A stretch of DNA of 64,000 nt from Cycas panzhihuaensis. Lineage: Eukaryota; Cycadophyta. Within the stretch, counting starts at the first letter, position 1. Every line of letters starts with the position of its first letter. Of this stretch, positions 12,641 through 24,084 are shown one piece after another. The translations under genes and the position numbers were made by a program. Location: positions 23,746,001 to 23,810,000 of the forward strand of contig CM041465.1 in the NCBI GenBank assembly GCA_023213395.1, read 5' to 3'. The notes under the pieces are model-generated. The model searched no databases, had not been told where the DNA came from, and was given only the letters and a program-made list of their open reading frames with translations.

Positions 12641-13096
12641 GGCAAGTCAGCCTTAGGGCCTCCATCTCTAACTAATTGAAGGAGATGACAAAATGACCAT
12701 CATACTCTATCTCATTCATGAAAACCCCTTGTAAGCATGGAAGGATAAAGGTAAGTCTCTACTCTATCCCATTCATAAAAACCCCTTGTGGGTGTGAAAG
12801 GATAAGGGTTGTATCATTTTAGAAAATCAAAACTTGTAAAAACTTGAAAGGGTATGGGGGATAACCAAATAGTATGTAGAGACTTAATAGATTTCAGCTA
12901 CAAAATTCATTATACTTATTGGCTATCTGGCTTCATTTAACGAGACTCTTAAGCCAAGTTAGTAGATTAGAAAGTCTATGGGTTTTCTTTCCATGAGGGT
13001 TTCCCACAAAAGTGTCATAGTAGTTTACTTTGTAAAAGGCTGAAATGAAGACCTCATAGGATATAATAAAATAGGATTAAATGACCTTCTACCATT

Positions 13097-13114
13097 AAAG
13101 GGGAGATTAAAACA
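13097..13114 (+). promoter_or_regulatory. Copia polypurine tract
   Basis: AAAGGGGAGATTAAAACA lies directly before the TGTTAAT start of the 3' LTR, in the usual place for the plus-strand primer. Confidence 0.75.
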
Positions 13115-13397
13115 TGTTAATTTCACAAGGTCATTACATTAGTTGATTATTTTTAAGAAGGGTCTTAAATGAACTTTAAACTAGATTACTTAAGTGAAAT
13201 GCACTTTCATGTGTATTATGTATAATTTCATTTTACCTAACTCTAATGCTCCCTCTCTCAATATAAAAGTAAAAGCTCAATGGAGGAGGCTAACCTCTCT
13301 ATTTTATGAGAACTACTCTCTTTCTCTCAAGTCTCTCTTGCTCCCATGTTTGCCTTTGTGTTTAGTGCATGGAGATGAAGGACAGATCCACTCTTTT
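13115..13397 (+). repeat. Copia 3' LTR
   Basis: It begins TGTTAATTTCACAAGG and ends near GATCCACTCTTTT. It pairs with the 5' LTR at 5,734-6,022. The two differ at several tens of positions by eye, which suggests an old insertion. Confidence 0.82.
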
Positions 13398-14560
13398 CCC
13401 TTTTAACTACTTAGACCATGTTAGACCTAAACCCCTTTTAGCTACTTATTTATTTCTATTTTTTAGTTCTAGGCACCTTTCTAGCTCTCTATCTACCCTA
13501 TATTTTATGGTATTCCCAGATGATTATATATTTTTCTACTTGTTATAGTTTTATCTATGTTTTATAGGGTTTACCCATGACTTAAGCTAGGTTACTTAAA
13601 GAGATTCCCATATGCCCCCTAGAGTGGTAGATGCCTTGGTCCTCTTTAGTCACCTATTAGAGGGCCCTACTCCATGCATGTCCTAGTCATAATGCTTAAG
13701 ACCATCACATGACTTTCCCATTATACCCTATAATTCAACTTCTTCATCTCAGATTCCTGATGTGGCATCTATTCTGTTAAAATTGTTTCCACAACATTCA
13801 TCCTAGTTCCTTCATAGTTTGGCCTACTGTCATGCTTACCTCACAACACTTGGGCTCTTATATACATATCCCTTCTTGAAGCTACTAAAAAAAAAAGGCG
13901 AAGAAAAGAAAAGAAAAAGAAAAAGTCTAAAAAGAACTTAAAAAAAAAAAAAGTGTATATGGGTATGCTTCAAGTAGGGGATACTCGCCATTGCCTACTT
14001 GATTCCTAAGGTAGGTCATGTGACATTTGTTATGAGCCTTTTATAATTCTTAATCATATTGGATGAAGGGTTATATTTAAAGGTTATGTCCCTTGATAAA
14101 CAAAGGGTGTAATATACCTATATATACATCCATTGGCATGTTGTAAAGATCATCTCATTTTCTATCAATATTACTCAATATTATTATCTATTCAAAGCTC
14201 TCTATGCCTTGTTTCCTTTTCCCTTTTCTTAGTTTTTTTGAACTAGGTCTGATACAACATTCTTCTCTCCATCTATAATACATAACTCAAGTCTAGTTGT
14301 ATAGGCTATTTTAGGATGTTTAGATTTGATCATTTGGACCCACTATGGTCTCAATCATGATCAAACACCACTTAGCAAGGCTTTTTCTTTAGGTGGGTTT
14401 TAGAGGAGGTTCACTAATTTTAATCAGTAGCCACTCTTGAAGACTATGAGGTTCTATTATTTCAATTAGATTTTTATGCTTACCTTAGTTCCTTTTGATG
14501 TTCATTGATTCCCATACTTGCCCATTGTTTAGTAATTCTATCTTGAGTTATCATTGCATA
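13398..14560 (+). other. Spacer of element C between the copia and the RNase H domain
   Basis: No gene is seen. The stretch matches the reverse complement of about 24,500-25,390 in element D, with shared TGCATGTCCTA (13,675 versus 25,110) and a block reading TATGTTTTATAGGGTTTACCCATG versus D's GTATACCCACGACTTG. A short A-rich run (13,887-13,955) sits inside. Confidence 0.55.
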
Positions 14561-14564
14561 TCCC

Positions 14565-14985
14565 TAAGGCATTTATTATTCACACTAATAAGTGTAGCCC
14601 TGGAAACTCAGGGCCTTCTTTTGCTGCTTAGGTCATATAAAATCACTCTTGTCATACCTTTCTTCAATATATGATTTATCAACATGAACCCTCTAATAAT
14701 AAAACTAAGTATACCACTATCATTGAGGCTTTGACTGATGTGCTTCGCTTTCATCACAACTTTATCATTTTATATTACGATTCTTAGATTATCGTATCTT
14801 AGTTTACCCATATTTATCGTTGCCTTTGCCCTTGATTAATACCTTTAACCATGATTGCTAAACCCCTTATGGTTTAGTTCTCCTTATTTGACATTTTCCA
14901 TATTCCATGTGAACTTAACACCAGAGTGGATAGGTTGGTTAACTTCATCCTTGAGCACTATATTCCATTAGCACATGACCCTCTC
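14565..14985 (+). pseudogene. Archaeal-type RNase H-like domain, element C
   Basis: The translated region reads an N-terminal strand with CSPGNSGPS, then SNNKTKYTTIIEALTD, FHHNFIILYYDS, FDIFHIPCELNTRVDRLVNF, with stops between. This matches the archaeal-type RNase H layout: D-G-S...GNPGP, NNEAEY, CDSQ, IPR.LN..AD.L. Four other copies in the window (24,085; 30,955; 42,070; 50,340) share it. The catalytic Asp, Glu and Asp positions are partly mutated. In plant Tat gypsy elements an extra RNase H of this type is known. Here it lies 3' of integrase. Confidence 0.7.
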
Positions 14986-15865
14986 CAGGCCTATTCGACC
15001 AGCTATTAAGGCACCCATGTCTATGGGGGCACCCCTCCTAACCTCACCTCTGAGAGGCATCCATTAATGAGGTAAAACTACGGTGGAAACCTTGGGCTTA
15101 TATAGCCCTCTTTGGGAGCTAAGGCATGCCACTAAAGTAGCCCTCTTGTACTATGGTGAGAGTCTAAATCATCGCCTTGCTTCAAAATGAGGGTAAACTA
15201 ACTTGTATAGTTATACATATTTTATTTTCTTGATTATTGTTTCCTTTCATACAAGCCTTTATTATAAAAAGAAAAAATCATAAAATCAACAAAATGACAA
15301 AAAAATTATAAAATAATAAAAAATCAATAAAAATTATAAAACAACAAAACCCAAAAAAAAATTAAAAACCCTTAAAACATTATACCTCCTATAGATGGTT
15401 GCTAATAAGGTAAAAGCTATGGTGACCACCCCTGCTTGGCCCGTTGGGCCTATCTTTTCCCCTTAGATATTTGAGACATCACTCCATCTAACCAAGGGGC
15501 CTTGCCCTTCTCTTGGGCCATGTTGCTTACCTTATTATACCATGGGGATGAATCCTCATGATGCAACACCTTCCACTTATATGCATTGAGCCTTTATAGC
15601 CACTGGCTTTACAAATTGATACAATCATAGACTTATCACCTCCTTCAACTTGTATTTCCCCCCATTGGGATCCTTATAAGGCTAACCTAGGGAAACCCAC
15701 CTTTGACTTATGGCTAATGAGGTACCACTATGGTAGCCATAGCCCCATGTGGTACACACATATTTTGATTTGTATTGTTCCTTTAACGTATCTTATCACT
15801 TGTGTTAGCAACATTTACCATCTTCTAAATCTAGATTTGAAGAGGTTCCATTGCTAAGACGGCAG
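14986..15865 (+). repeat. Region between RNase H and LTR with three repeated motifs and polypurine tract
   Basis: Three copies of the motif TAATGAGGTAAAACTATGGT-plus-ACC lie at 15,064-15,091, 15,401-15,430 and 15,713-15,744, spaced about 312-337 bp. An A/T-rich stretch (15,255-15,375) lies between the first two. The end, TTGCTAAGACGGCAG, is the decayed polypurine tract before the LTR (TTGCTAAGGGGGTAG on the minus strand in element D). No coding sequence is seen. Confidence 0.65.
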
Positions 15866-16642
15866 TGTTTTCTGACTTATGGTTATGGGATTTGGACAAC
15901 CAGTTAAGCAAGGTAAGTATAGGTATATTTCTAACCTTTCAACCCCTTTTCATTAATATATGTATATTAAGTTCATATGGTAAATATATGCTTGCTATTA
16001 TTCTTAATTGATTGAGTCATATCCCTCCTTTTTGCTAATGATAAACATGACATCTATTCATGGCCCTTATGTCCCACACTAGTATTATTAAGTTGGAAAA
16101 AAGGTGCCTCCCTGGCTAGTTGTGACCCATTCTTGGCCTTGATTGATTATTTCTTTATCATTTTGCCTTGTCTTCATTATATCCTCACTCAATACTATTA
16201 GGTAGGTTCCTATAGGTCTTTTTCTTATAGGTTTGCCTATATGTATAAAGAAAAAGTGATAAAAAAATGTTTTCTATTACTATACTACTTTGATTTTTTC
16301 TTGTATTTGTAGTACCATGAAGTACTTTATGGCACCTCAAATACATTTTTGGTACCACAAAAGAATTTGTGGTATGACTATCACCAACCTAGATTCATGT
16401 TTAATGGTAATAGTCTATTTATTAATGAATCAAATCTTTGACCTGACAAGTGGCATCAGCCCTAGGTCAGCTCGTACCTATGTTAAGAGGCTAAACGTGC
16501 CTTCATAGTCCCATTTCCTAAATTTTTCTTGATTTTGTCACTCATAATCTCTCAAACCATGAATCTAGTTCATGGTTTGTAGTTGGTGGTTTTCCCCACA
16601 TTTTGGGCAAGAAACCACCAACCCTCTCACCTTAGATTTCTC

Positions 16643-16649
16643 TATAAAA
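16643..16649 (+). promoter_or_regulatory. TATA box of the element C LTR promoter
   Basis: TATAAAA within CTCTATAAAATCC. The same block appears at 19,868-19,874 in a separate LTR fragment, and TATAAAG occupies the corresponding place in the element B LTRs. Confidence 0.6.
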
Positions 16650-17747
16650 TCCCCCCTATTTCTAAGGGAGAGGGAGGAGATCATTTTGCAAGGAAGATAC
16701 TAGGTGTATACTATCAAAATTTTGTTAGAATTTCTAACTTTTAGGAGCTCAATTAGCCACACATTGCAAGAATCAAGGATACACACTCAACATAGCTTGG
16801 AGAGACATTGAGGGAGATTTGTTGCTGCCATTGGCCACAATGTCCTAATAAAGGGATCCGTAATGCACTCTCTAACTCTTGAGGTAGTCTTTTTTTTTTT
16901 TTCTTGTTTTATCTAGTTTATGTTGTATTATATGCATGCTTGATGATTTGATGCTAGATTGTGTCTTTTTTACATATTCTCACACTCTCATCTTTGATTG
17001 TGTCAATTGTTGCTTGATGTTACTTGGTTTTTCTTGCCTCTTTGCTTACCATTTTCCTAGTTTCCTTTGAATGAATTCATAATCCAAGGAGAGGTATCCT
17101 AAGCACACCTTAGGAAACCAAACATATAGGGGGATGATGCCATTTTAAGGCCCTCCAACTCTCCTTTATCGCTTTACTTGCATGCTTAATAGTTCATGAT
17201 TAGTCTTCTCTTATTTTAGAGTTTATGTGACATTTTTGTTCCTCTTTATCAAGTAGCTTATATATATATATATATAGATATAGATATAGATGTATTCTTG
17301 TAGGATAAGATAACTTGTGTAGTTGAGAAGAGGATAGAATTTTTCAAAGCCTTGATTTGATATATTTGCATAAGGGGATTTGCCACCACTATTGATTACA
17401 ACTACACATAGTAGAGGTAAGTGGTATTCATGCCTATTTATAATTCCTCTTGAATTTTTTGATTTCACACTTTCCTTTTTTCATCATAAGGGTATCTAAC
17501 AAGTAGAAACATTATTGAATTTCTCTTAGGGGTAGGTAAGTTAGCCTACATCTTCATCTGTTCATCAAGCACATGATGATCGTGGGTATCAAGCATTTCC
17601 TTCATTGAATGTTTATCATTACAAGTGTATGCCATGCTTTCTTTTCTCTTTTGCGATATTTTCTTTCATTAGCTTTTCCTTTTTTTTTACTTCTAAAAAA
17701 GAAGAAAAAAAAAAGGAAGAAAAGGAAATTAGAGCAGGAAGAGTCAA

Positions 17748-17748
17748 A

Positions 17749-17812
<64 letters not shown>
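17748..17812 (+). repeat. AG dinucleotide microsatellite
   Basis: About 33 uninterrupted AG units. A CT tract of about 20 units (21,303-21,341) sits at the corresponding inverted place in element D, so the tract was seeded in a common ancestor LTR and has changed length since. Confidence 0.95.
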
Positions 17813-18479
17813 GCATTTAGCTTGATTATCCCCTTTTCCTACTTTCTTCTCTGATTTCTTCCTTCTCCTCTCTTGAAAGAAGAAGAAGAAGAAAAGAACA
17901 AAAAAAGAAAAGAAAATAAAGAAGCTTGTTTTACTTTGCTTATTTTCTTTGCATTGCATTCCTCTTCTTTTCATTACCTTGTTTGCATAGACTAATCCCT
18001 TCAAACATTAAAAAAATATGAAAAAAAAAGAAAAAGAAAAAGACACATATACATATAGCCTAGTCATTGCATTCCACTTGAAAAAGCTCAAACAAAGAGA
18101 GGGATCACATAGCTGTGAGTCCCCAAACTCATGGGGTAATAGTGTCCTCTTAGGTAGAGCTATCCTTCTTGCATTCATTATATAAAAGAATATAGGTTAC
18201 ATGTATATATTGACCCTTGTTTCTTTCTAGGCTACTATAGGTTCACCATATCAAAATGTAGGATCATCTACATGCACTCACTAACACCTAGGTTTCCCTA
18301 GGATAGTCATATCATTATAACCAAGATCAATTATACACCTTGCATTTGTGTCCAAGAGGCACACGAGTGCCTTAGGTGAGATGCCAAATTGCCCCCACTT
18401 TCTAGATTTGTAGCTCATACACTAGGCTAGTTCCATTAGGTTTGTTGGTTATATTTTACACCCCCGTATGATCATGTTT

Positions 18480-19190
18480 CATCATGAAACCACTTGGAGA
18501 GTGGTTTCATAGTGGTGACCTTGAAGCACTCCCATAAGGATTTGACTACATCCCTATAAGAAGTGTGTGGGTGGTTGTTAAAGGTGGAAACCTCCCCTTA
18601 TCAACCAAAATAGGATAGATAGGTGGGAGGGACCCCTTTAGAATATGAAGTGAGATATCTAGGTTGATAACTTCCTATGACATACTTAGGAAGTGGTTCA
18701 AGGTCTTGGCAACCTTCAACCAATTCAGTGTAATAGTAGGTAACATCCTCACCAACTTGGGAAGGATCTTAATGGGAGGAAGGGGCCTTAGAATGAGGCT
18801 AATCTAAATTGTAAGGTTTATTAGACTAATTGGAAGAATAACCCTCCATTGAAGACTCCTGGTTAAATGAAGGGATATGGGAATAAGTAAGATCTACTTC
18901 AATGTGAGTCAAGCCATACAAGTAATATGAGAAGCATCACATATATGGGTGAAACATTCCATTCAAGAAAGTAGAGAAAGCATAAGGAAGAATGTGAAAG
19001 CAATAAATAATATAAAAAAGAAACACCCTAACAAACCTTAGCAAAAGGAAAAAAGATATGGGAGAAAGCTAAAGGAAGGCTAAACCATTCTACTTGGCAT
19101 TCCCTAATATGGTCACTATTTCTTGGCTACTGAGAATGGATCAAGAGATGATAATGTATAGATAAGTGAAGGTATATATATCTTCCTCAC
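18480..19190 (-). other. Stray gypsy leader fragment with PBS and start of an LTR
   Basis: Positions 18,480-18,955 match the leader at 1,400-1,850 in the same orientation. At about 19,101-19,120, CCCTAATATGGTCAC corresponds to the PBS CCCCAGTATGGTCACC of the element at the window start. LTR-like sequence begins after it and is soon lost. It is a fragment of a minus-strand element, lying between the two converging LTRs. Confidence 0.55.
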
Positions 19191-19194
19191 TTAT

Positions 19195-20640
19195 AGCTTT
19201 AGAGTTGTATTGTTGGGACTAGGATGGTAATTAGATATATGCTTAATACATGCTTGACTTGACTGTCTCTCATTTATACTCATGACAATTAAGACTCCAG
19301 TCCAATGGCCCTAGAGTCCCCCATCATGGCCTAATGGTCAATGAGGTGACCCTACCACTATCCTTGTAACTATGTTTCCTTTAGATTGTTAACCCTTAGC
19401 TATTTATTTCACTTTAATTTTTACTTTGGTTACATGAGGTTTATTATTTAGTGACCTTAGGATCAATTTGCAGGACTCAAAAGTGATAACATGTAGCTTT
19501 AAGGTTAAATTTTGATGATATGCTATAATATTATTTTGATTGTTGCTTGTAACAATGGTACCATAGAGTATTTTGTGATACCACAGACATGTTCATAGTA
19601 CCACAAAGAACTTCACAGTATGACTATTACAATAGTCAGCCGCAGCCAACAACATTCAAATTGTATGATTAATGCTTCCTTGTTAGACCTAGCAGATCAT
19701 GGTAGGCCTAGGTCAATGCATAATAGTCCAAGGAAGCCTCCTAACTCACCAAACTACTATTTTATTTGGATTTAGAGTGGAATAATTTGAATTGAATCAT
19801 GATAATCCATTTTTTCTAGGTGATGGTTTCAAACATGAAACCACCACCACAACACTTTGATTTCTCCTATAAAATCCATTATTTTTTAGGGGGTCTTTTT
19901 TTCTTCTTCTTCTCTTTGGTTACTTTGGTTTTCATTACCTCCATTCTTGCTTGAGTTGAGTTTATTCTTCCATTATTTTAGTCTAAATTTTAGAAATGCT
20001 TGGTTGAGTGAGCTCACATGCTCATTCTTAGTTGGACATGGTGAAAATCCTCATTTTTGGTCTAGATTCTCATCAACTTGGTCCTATTTTCTTACTCTTA
20101 GGACTGAATACCATGGATTACTATTATCTTTGGTATTGTCTTCTTAAGAATCTATGCGATTTATGTGATTAGAGCTTAGAACATAATTACTACTACTTTC
20201 ATTGGAGCCATACTTAGAAGGAGGCATCGACCATCTCAGGAAGGCTTGAGAGGATTTCTTATGTAGTTATCAGCTCCTACTCAATCCTCACTCTTGGGTA
20301 ATCCTATTCTTATTGCATGGTACTAGTTTTTTCTTCTATATACTCTTTCTACTCCATGTTTAGGTTATGATGGCACTTGTTGTGTTGATTTTTACTCTAA
20401 AAATTACTTGAATGTTCCTAGCTACTATGCTTTCATATCTCTTTCATTAATTTGTTGGCCAAGTTATAGGGATTTAGAGGGGTTTCCTTTGACTCTACCA
20501 AGGAAATCACTTAGATTACAGAGGCTAGTTCTTAGATTACAGAGGCTAGTTCCATCTTGAGGTACCCCTCTTCCCTCTTTCTTATATTTCACACTTTTTG
20601 TGTACTTCATTTCCTTGCGATGTGAAATGCACTAGGGTGG
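19195..20640 (+). repeat. Plus-strand gypsy LTR fragment
   Basis: Positions 19,200-19,330 resemble 63,690-63,860 (shared ATGACAATNAAGACTNCAGTC). A TATA box (19,868-19,874, CCTATAAAATCC) and the upstream GGTACCA/CCACAAAG blocks resemble the element C LTR near 16,300-16,660. A perfect 21-bp tandem duplication lies at 20,510-20,551 (CTTAGATTACAGAGGCTAGT plus T). No gene is seen. Confidence 0.5.
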
Positions 20641-21143
20641 AAGATAGATTGCAATCAACGGGCCTAGTGAACTAACCTAGGGTGTAAGCAGTAAGACAAG
20701 GAAGTGAGAGCAATGCAACACCCAGCCTAAGGCAGTTGTGTACCTCTTAGACGTAAGTGTGAGGTATATAATGGCTCCTAGTTGCGACTATATGGATATC
20801 CTAGGGCAACCTAGATGTAAACTAACATATGTAGGTGATCCTAGTTTCTTATTATGGTGAACCTATGATGGCCTAGAAGAAATGAGAAATAATGTATACA
20901 TACATCTATATGTTCTTTTTATTTAAAATATGAAAGTAGGAGAATTCTACCTAAGGATACACTACTACCCCACAAGTTTGAGGACTCGTAGTTATGTAAT
21001 CCCTCCCTTCATTTGGGCTCTTATAAATAGAATGCAAAGACTAACCTAAGTGTGTATGTATCTTGCTTTTCCTTGTCTTTTCATGAATTTATTTTGTTCA
21101 AGGAACTAGATCTAATGCAAGTGAAATAATAAGAAGAAGAAAA

Positions 21144-21190
21144 GGGCGGGGGGGGAGGGGGTGGGGAGGTGGGGGGATGGGGGGAAGGGA
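21144..21190 (+). repeat. G-rich tract with quadruplex-forming potential
   Basis: The tract has five or more runs of four to nine G in under 50 bases, for example GGGGAGGTGGGGGGATGGGG. It has no counterpart in element C at the matching place, so it arose in D or was lost in C. Confidence 0.8.
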
Positions 21191-21299
21191 ATTAGTGAAT
21201 ATGAGAAAGAAAGAAAAATGAAAAGGGCATGATTAAACTAATATATGCCTCTTTCTCTTTTCTTTTTCTTTCCCTTTTCCTCTTCCTATTATGATATCC

Positions 21300-21302
<3 letters not shown>

Positions 21303-21341
<39 letters not shown>
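21303..21341 (+). repeat. CT dinucleotide microsatellite
   Basis: About 19 CT units. It is the inverted counterpart of the AG tract at 17,748-17,812. Confidence 0.95.
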
Positions 21342-21344
<3 letters not shown>

Positions 21345-23156
21345 TTTTCTTTTATTAAAAGGATGCAGCTAACGAAAGAAAATATTGCAAAATATAAAAG
21401 GAGTAGTTTGCACCTATGGCAACAGACATTCAATAAAGAAAAACTTAGCATCTATGATCACCACATGCTTTGTGAAAAGACAAGAGAAAGAGAGCTCACT
21501 TACCTAACTTTGAGAGAAATCTGATAACATATCTACTTGCCAGATACCCTTATGATGAAAAGAGGAAATCACAAAAAATGACAATTCCAAAGAAAATTAC
21601 AAATCAACATGACTAACACTTACCTCTTCTATGAGTGGTTATAATAAATAGTAATGCTGAATTCCTTTATATGAATTTATCAAATCAGGGTCCTATAAAT
21701 GCTATTCTCTTCCCCTGCATGCAAATTAGCTTCCTCTCCAAGAATATATAACATATACATATATGCTACTCAATAGAAGGCAATCAAAATGTCACATAAA
21801 CTATGAAGCAAGAAGATACTAACTATGGACTAGTAATCATATATGAAAAATGCTAAAGAAGGGGTAGAGGGCCTTAGAATGGCATTGTCCCCCTATATAT
21901 TTGGTTTTCTAAGTCATACTTATGAAACCTTCCCTTTAGCTTACAAATCCATCTGATGGAAACTAGGAAATTTAGTAAGCAAAGTGGTGGCAAGATCACT
22001 CAACTTCGAATGGGAAACAATCCAATCAAGGATGGAATCATGAGAAGAAATAATGAACACACTATCTAGCACCAAATCATCAAGCATTCACATAGCATGG
22101 CAAAAACTAGATGAAAATAAGAAGAAGGAAAACTATTTCAAAAGCTAGAGAGTGGATTACTGATCCCTTTTTTAGGAAGTAGTGGCTAATAGCATCACAA
22201 AATCTCCCTCAAGGCCTCTTCCAACTATCTTGAATGTATATCCTTGATCCTTGTTATGAGTAGCTAGTTGAACTTCTAAAATCTAGTAATCCTGACTAAA
22301 TTTTGATAGCATATGCCTAACATCTCCCTTGCATAATGGTCCTCTCCCTCCCCTTTGAAAAAAGGGGGCATTTTTAGGAAATTTGAGGTGAGGGGTAGGT
22401 GGTTTCCTACCCATAATGTGAGGGGAAATTACCAACTAGAAACCATATATTAGGTGCATGGTTTGAGAAGTTTTTTGAGTGATAGAATTAAGAAAAATAT
22501 AGGAAAAAGGACTTTGGGGGTATGTTTAGCCCCCCAATACAGATACAAGCTAACCTAGGGTTGACGTGGCCTGTTAGGTCTAAGATTTAGTTTATTAATG
22601 GTAGACTGTCACTATTAAACTTGAATTTAGGTTGGTGACAATCATATCATAAATTCTTTTACAATACCATGAATATATCTATAGTACCATAAGATACTTT
22701 ACGATAGAGATAAGAAAAACAACGATCATAATGGTATGATAATAGAAAATATTTTTTATCATTTCACCTCTATACAGACTAGCAAATTTACAAAAAAGAG
22801 TCCTATAAGCATCTATTTATCACTACTAAGTAAAAATAAACCAAGGACAAGGCAAAATATTAGTAAAAAAATTAAGCAAGATGAGGAGATAGATCACATG
22901 TAGCCAGGGAGGCACCATTATTCCAACTTAAGAATATTGATGGGGGACATTAGGGCCATGGACATGTATCCTACTTATCATTAGCTAAAATGAGGGACAT
23001 AGCTCAAACAATCAAGTGAAAATAGTAAGCATATATCTACCATATAAGCTCAATATATGTATACCAAATGAAAAGAGGGTAAAAGGGTAGAAAATATACC
23101 TATACTTACCATGCTTAATTGATTGTCCAAATCTCATTCCCAAAAACTAGGAAACA

Positions 23157-24080
23157 CTACCCCCTTAGCAGTAGAACCTCTTCAAATTTAAAGCTAAAAG
23201 ATAATGAATGCTGTTAACACAAATGATAAGATATGCTATAATAACAATACCAATCAAAATATGTGTGTGTCGCATGGGGTTATGGCTACCATAGTGGTAC
23301 CTCATCAGCAACATATCAGGGGTGGGTTGCCCTAGGCTAGCCCTATAAGGATCCTAAGGTGGATCATACAAGTTAAGAAGGGTGATGGATGAATGATTAT
23401 ATCAATCCCTAAGGTCAATGGCTACAAAATCTTAGCATATATGAGAAAAAAGGGGTGCCATAGTATGTGGAGCTTGTCCCTATGGCATGACAAAGTAGGC
23501 ACAGTGGCTTAAAAGAGGGCTCAGAAGCCCAAAGCCCATTAAATGTAAGAGGGGGGCACCTCAGATATTTAAGGGGAAGAAGAGACCCAATGGGCTCAGG
23601 GCTGGTCACCATAGTTTTACCTTATTAGCAGCCATCTTTTAGAGTTTTCTTTTTTTTTTTTTCTTTTTTTTGATTTTTAATATTTTATAAATTTTTTAGA
23701 TTTTATTGTTTTATAATTTTTTTTTAATTTTTATTTTTGATTGTTTTATAAATTTTTTTATTTTTTGTTGGTTTTATGATTTTTTTTTTATACTAAAGAC
23801 TTGTATGAAAGGAAATGATAATCTAAGTAAATAAAATATGTATAATGTACAGATTAGTTTATCCTGATTTTAGAGCTATGTGGCAGTTTAGGCTCTTGTT
23901 GGAGCATAGGAGGAAGCTACAACAACATGGTTTGGCTTCCGTAAGGGGCTATTATAAGCCTAGGGTTTCCACCATAGTTTTACCTCATTAGTGGGTGCCC
24001 CTTAGAGGTAAGGTTGGGGGGCTTAGCCCCATAAATGTAGGTGCCTCGATGAGTGGCCTGATGAGCTTCAGGAGGGTCAT
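23157..24080 (-). repeat. Polypurine tract and three repeated motifs of element D
   Basis: The polypurine tract is CTAAGGGGGTAG on the minus strand (23,157-23,168). The conserved motif occurs at 23,284-23,309, 23,604-23,629 and 23,966-23,991 (minus strand GCTAATGAGGTAAAACTATG type). A T-rich stretch (23,645-23,800) matches the A-rich stretch of element C. No coding sequence is seen. Confidence 0.65.
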
Positions 24081-24084
24081 TTAC

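Larger units (their letters stand above)
5734..13397 (+). mobile_element. Decayed full-length Ty1/copia retrotransposon nested in element C
   Basis: The element is about 7.66 kb. It has two similar LTRs of about 285 bp (5,734-6,022 and 13,115-13,397), a PBS matching initiator methionine tRNA, gag, protease, integrase, RT and RNase H in the Ty1/copia order (integrase before RT), and a polypurine tract before the 3' LTR. The reading frame is broken by many stops, nearly all TAA/TAG where Gln or Trp is expected, plus some frameshifts. Element D shows the uninterrupted target sequence near 25,390. CCCTTTT occurs at both outer edges (5,720-5,727 and 13,398-13,404) and may be the target duplication, but it does not abut the LTR cleanly on the left. 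Confidence 0.88.
3380..18475 (+). mobile_element. Element C: 5'-truncated Tat-like Ty3/gypsy 3' half, split by a copia insertion
   Basis: Read on the plus strand this is the 3' portion of a gypsy element. In order it holds an antisense PMD-like ORF (3,430-4,745), a spacer, a nested copia element (5,734-13,397), more spacer, an RNase H-like domain (14,565-14,985), three copies of a GAGGTAAAACTATGG-type motif, a polypurine tract, and an LTR starting at 15,866. The same order appears reversed at 20,641-26,960 (element D), which lacks the copia. Gag, protease, RT and integrase are missing, so the element is truncated on its 5' side near 3,330-3,380. It is non-functional. Confidence 0.7.
15866..18475 (+). 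repeat. LTR of element C
   Basis: The LTR starts TGTTTTCTGACTTATGG after the polypurine tract. A GGTAAGTATAGGTATA motif lies at 15,912-15,927 and a TATA box at 16,643-16,649. The transcribed part holds a TA tract (17,262-17,290) and an AG microsatellite. It matches the LTR of element D base by base in long stretches. No coding sequence is supported; short ORFs here are simple-repeat translations. The right edge is set where similarity to D ends and may be early, since other LTRs in the window are 2.9-3.1 kb. Confidence 0.65.
20641..23156 (-). repeat. LTR of element D
   Basis: On the minus strand it begins TGTTTCCTAGTTTTTGG right after the polypurine tract CTAAGGGGGTAG. A GGTAAGTATAGGTATA motif lies at 23,095-23,110. 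The TATA position (near 22,370) has decayed to CTAAAAATG. The CT tract and a G-rich tract lie inside. No gene is seen. Confidence 0.68.

Noticed and set aside
5719-13404. CCCTTTT as a firm copia target duplication
   Set aside because: On the left it is separated from the LTR start by about seven bases, so the duplication remains unproven.
17605-18004. ORFs of repeated Arg-Glu or Leu-Ser residues (also 21,233-21,524)
   Set aside because: They are translations of the AG/CT microsatellites, with no codon bias or family match.
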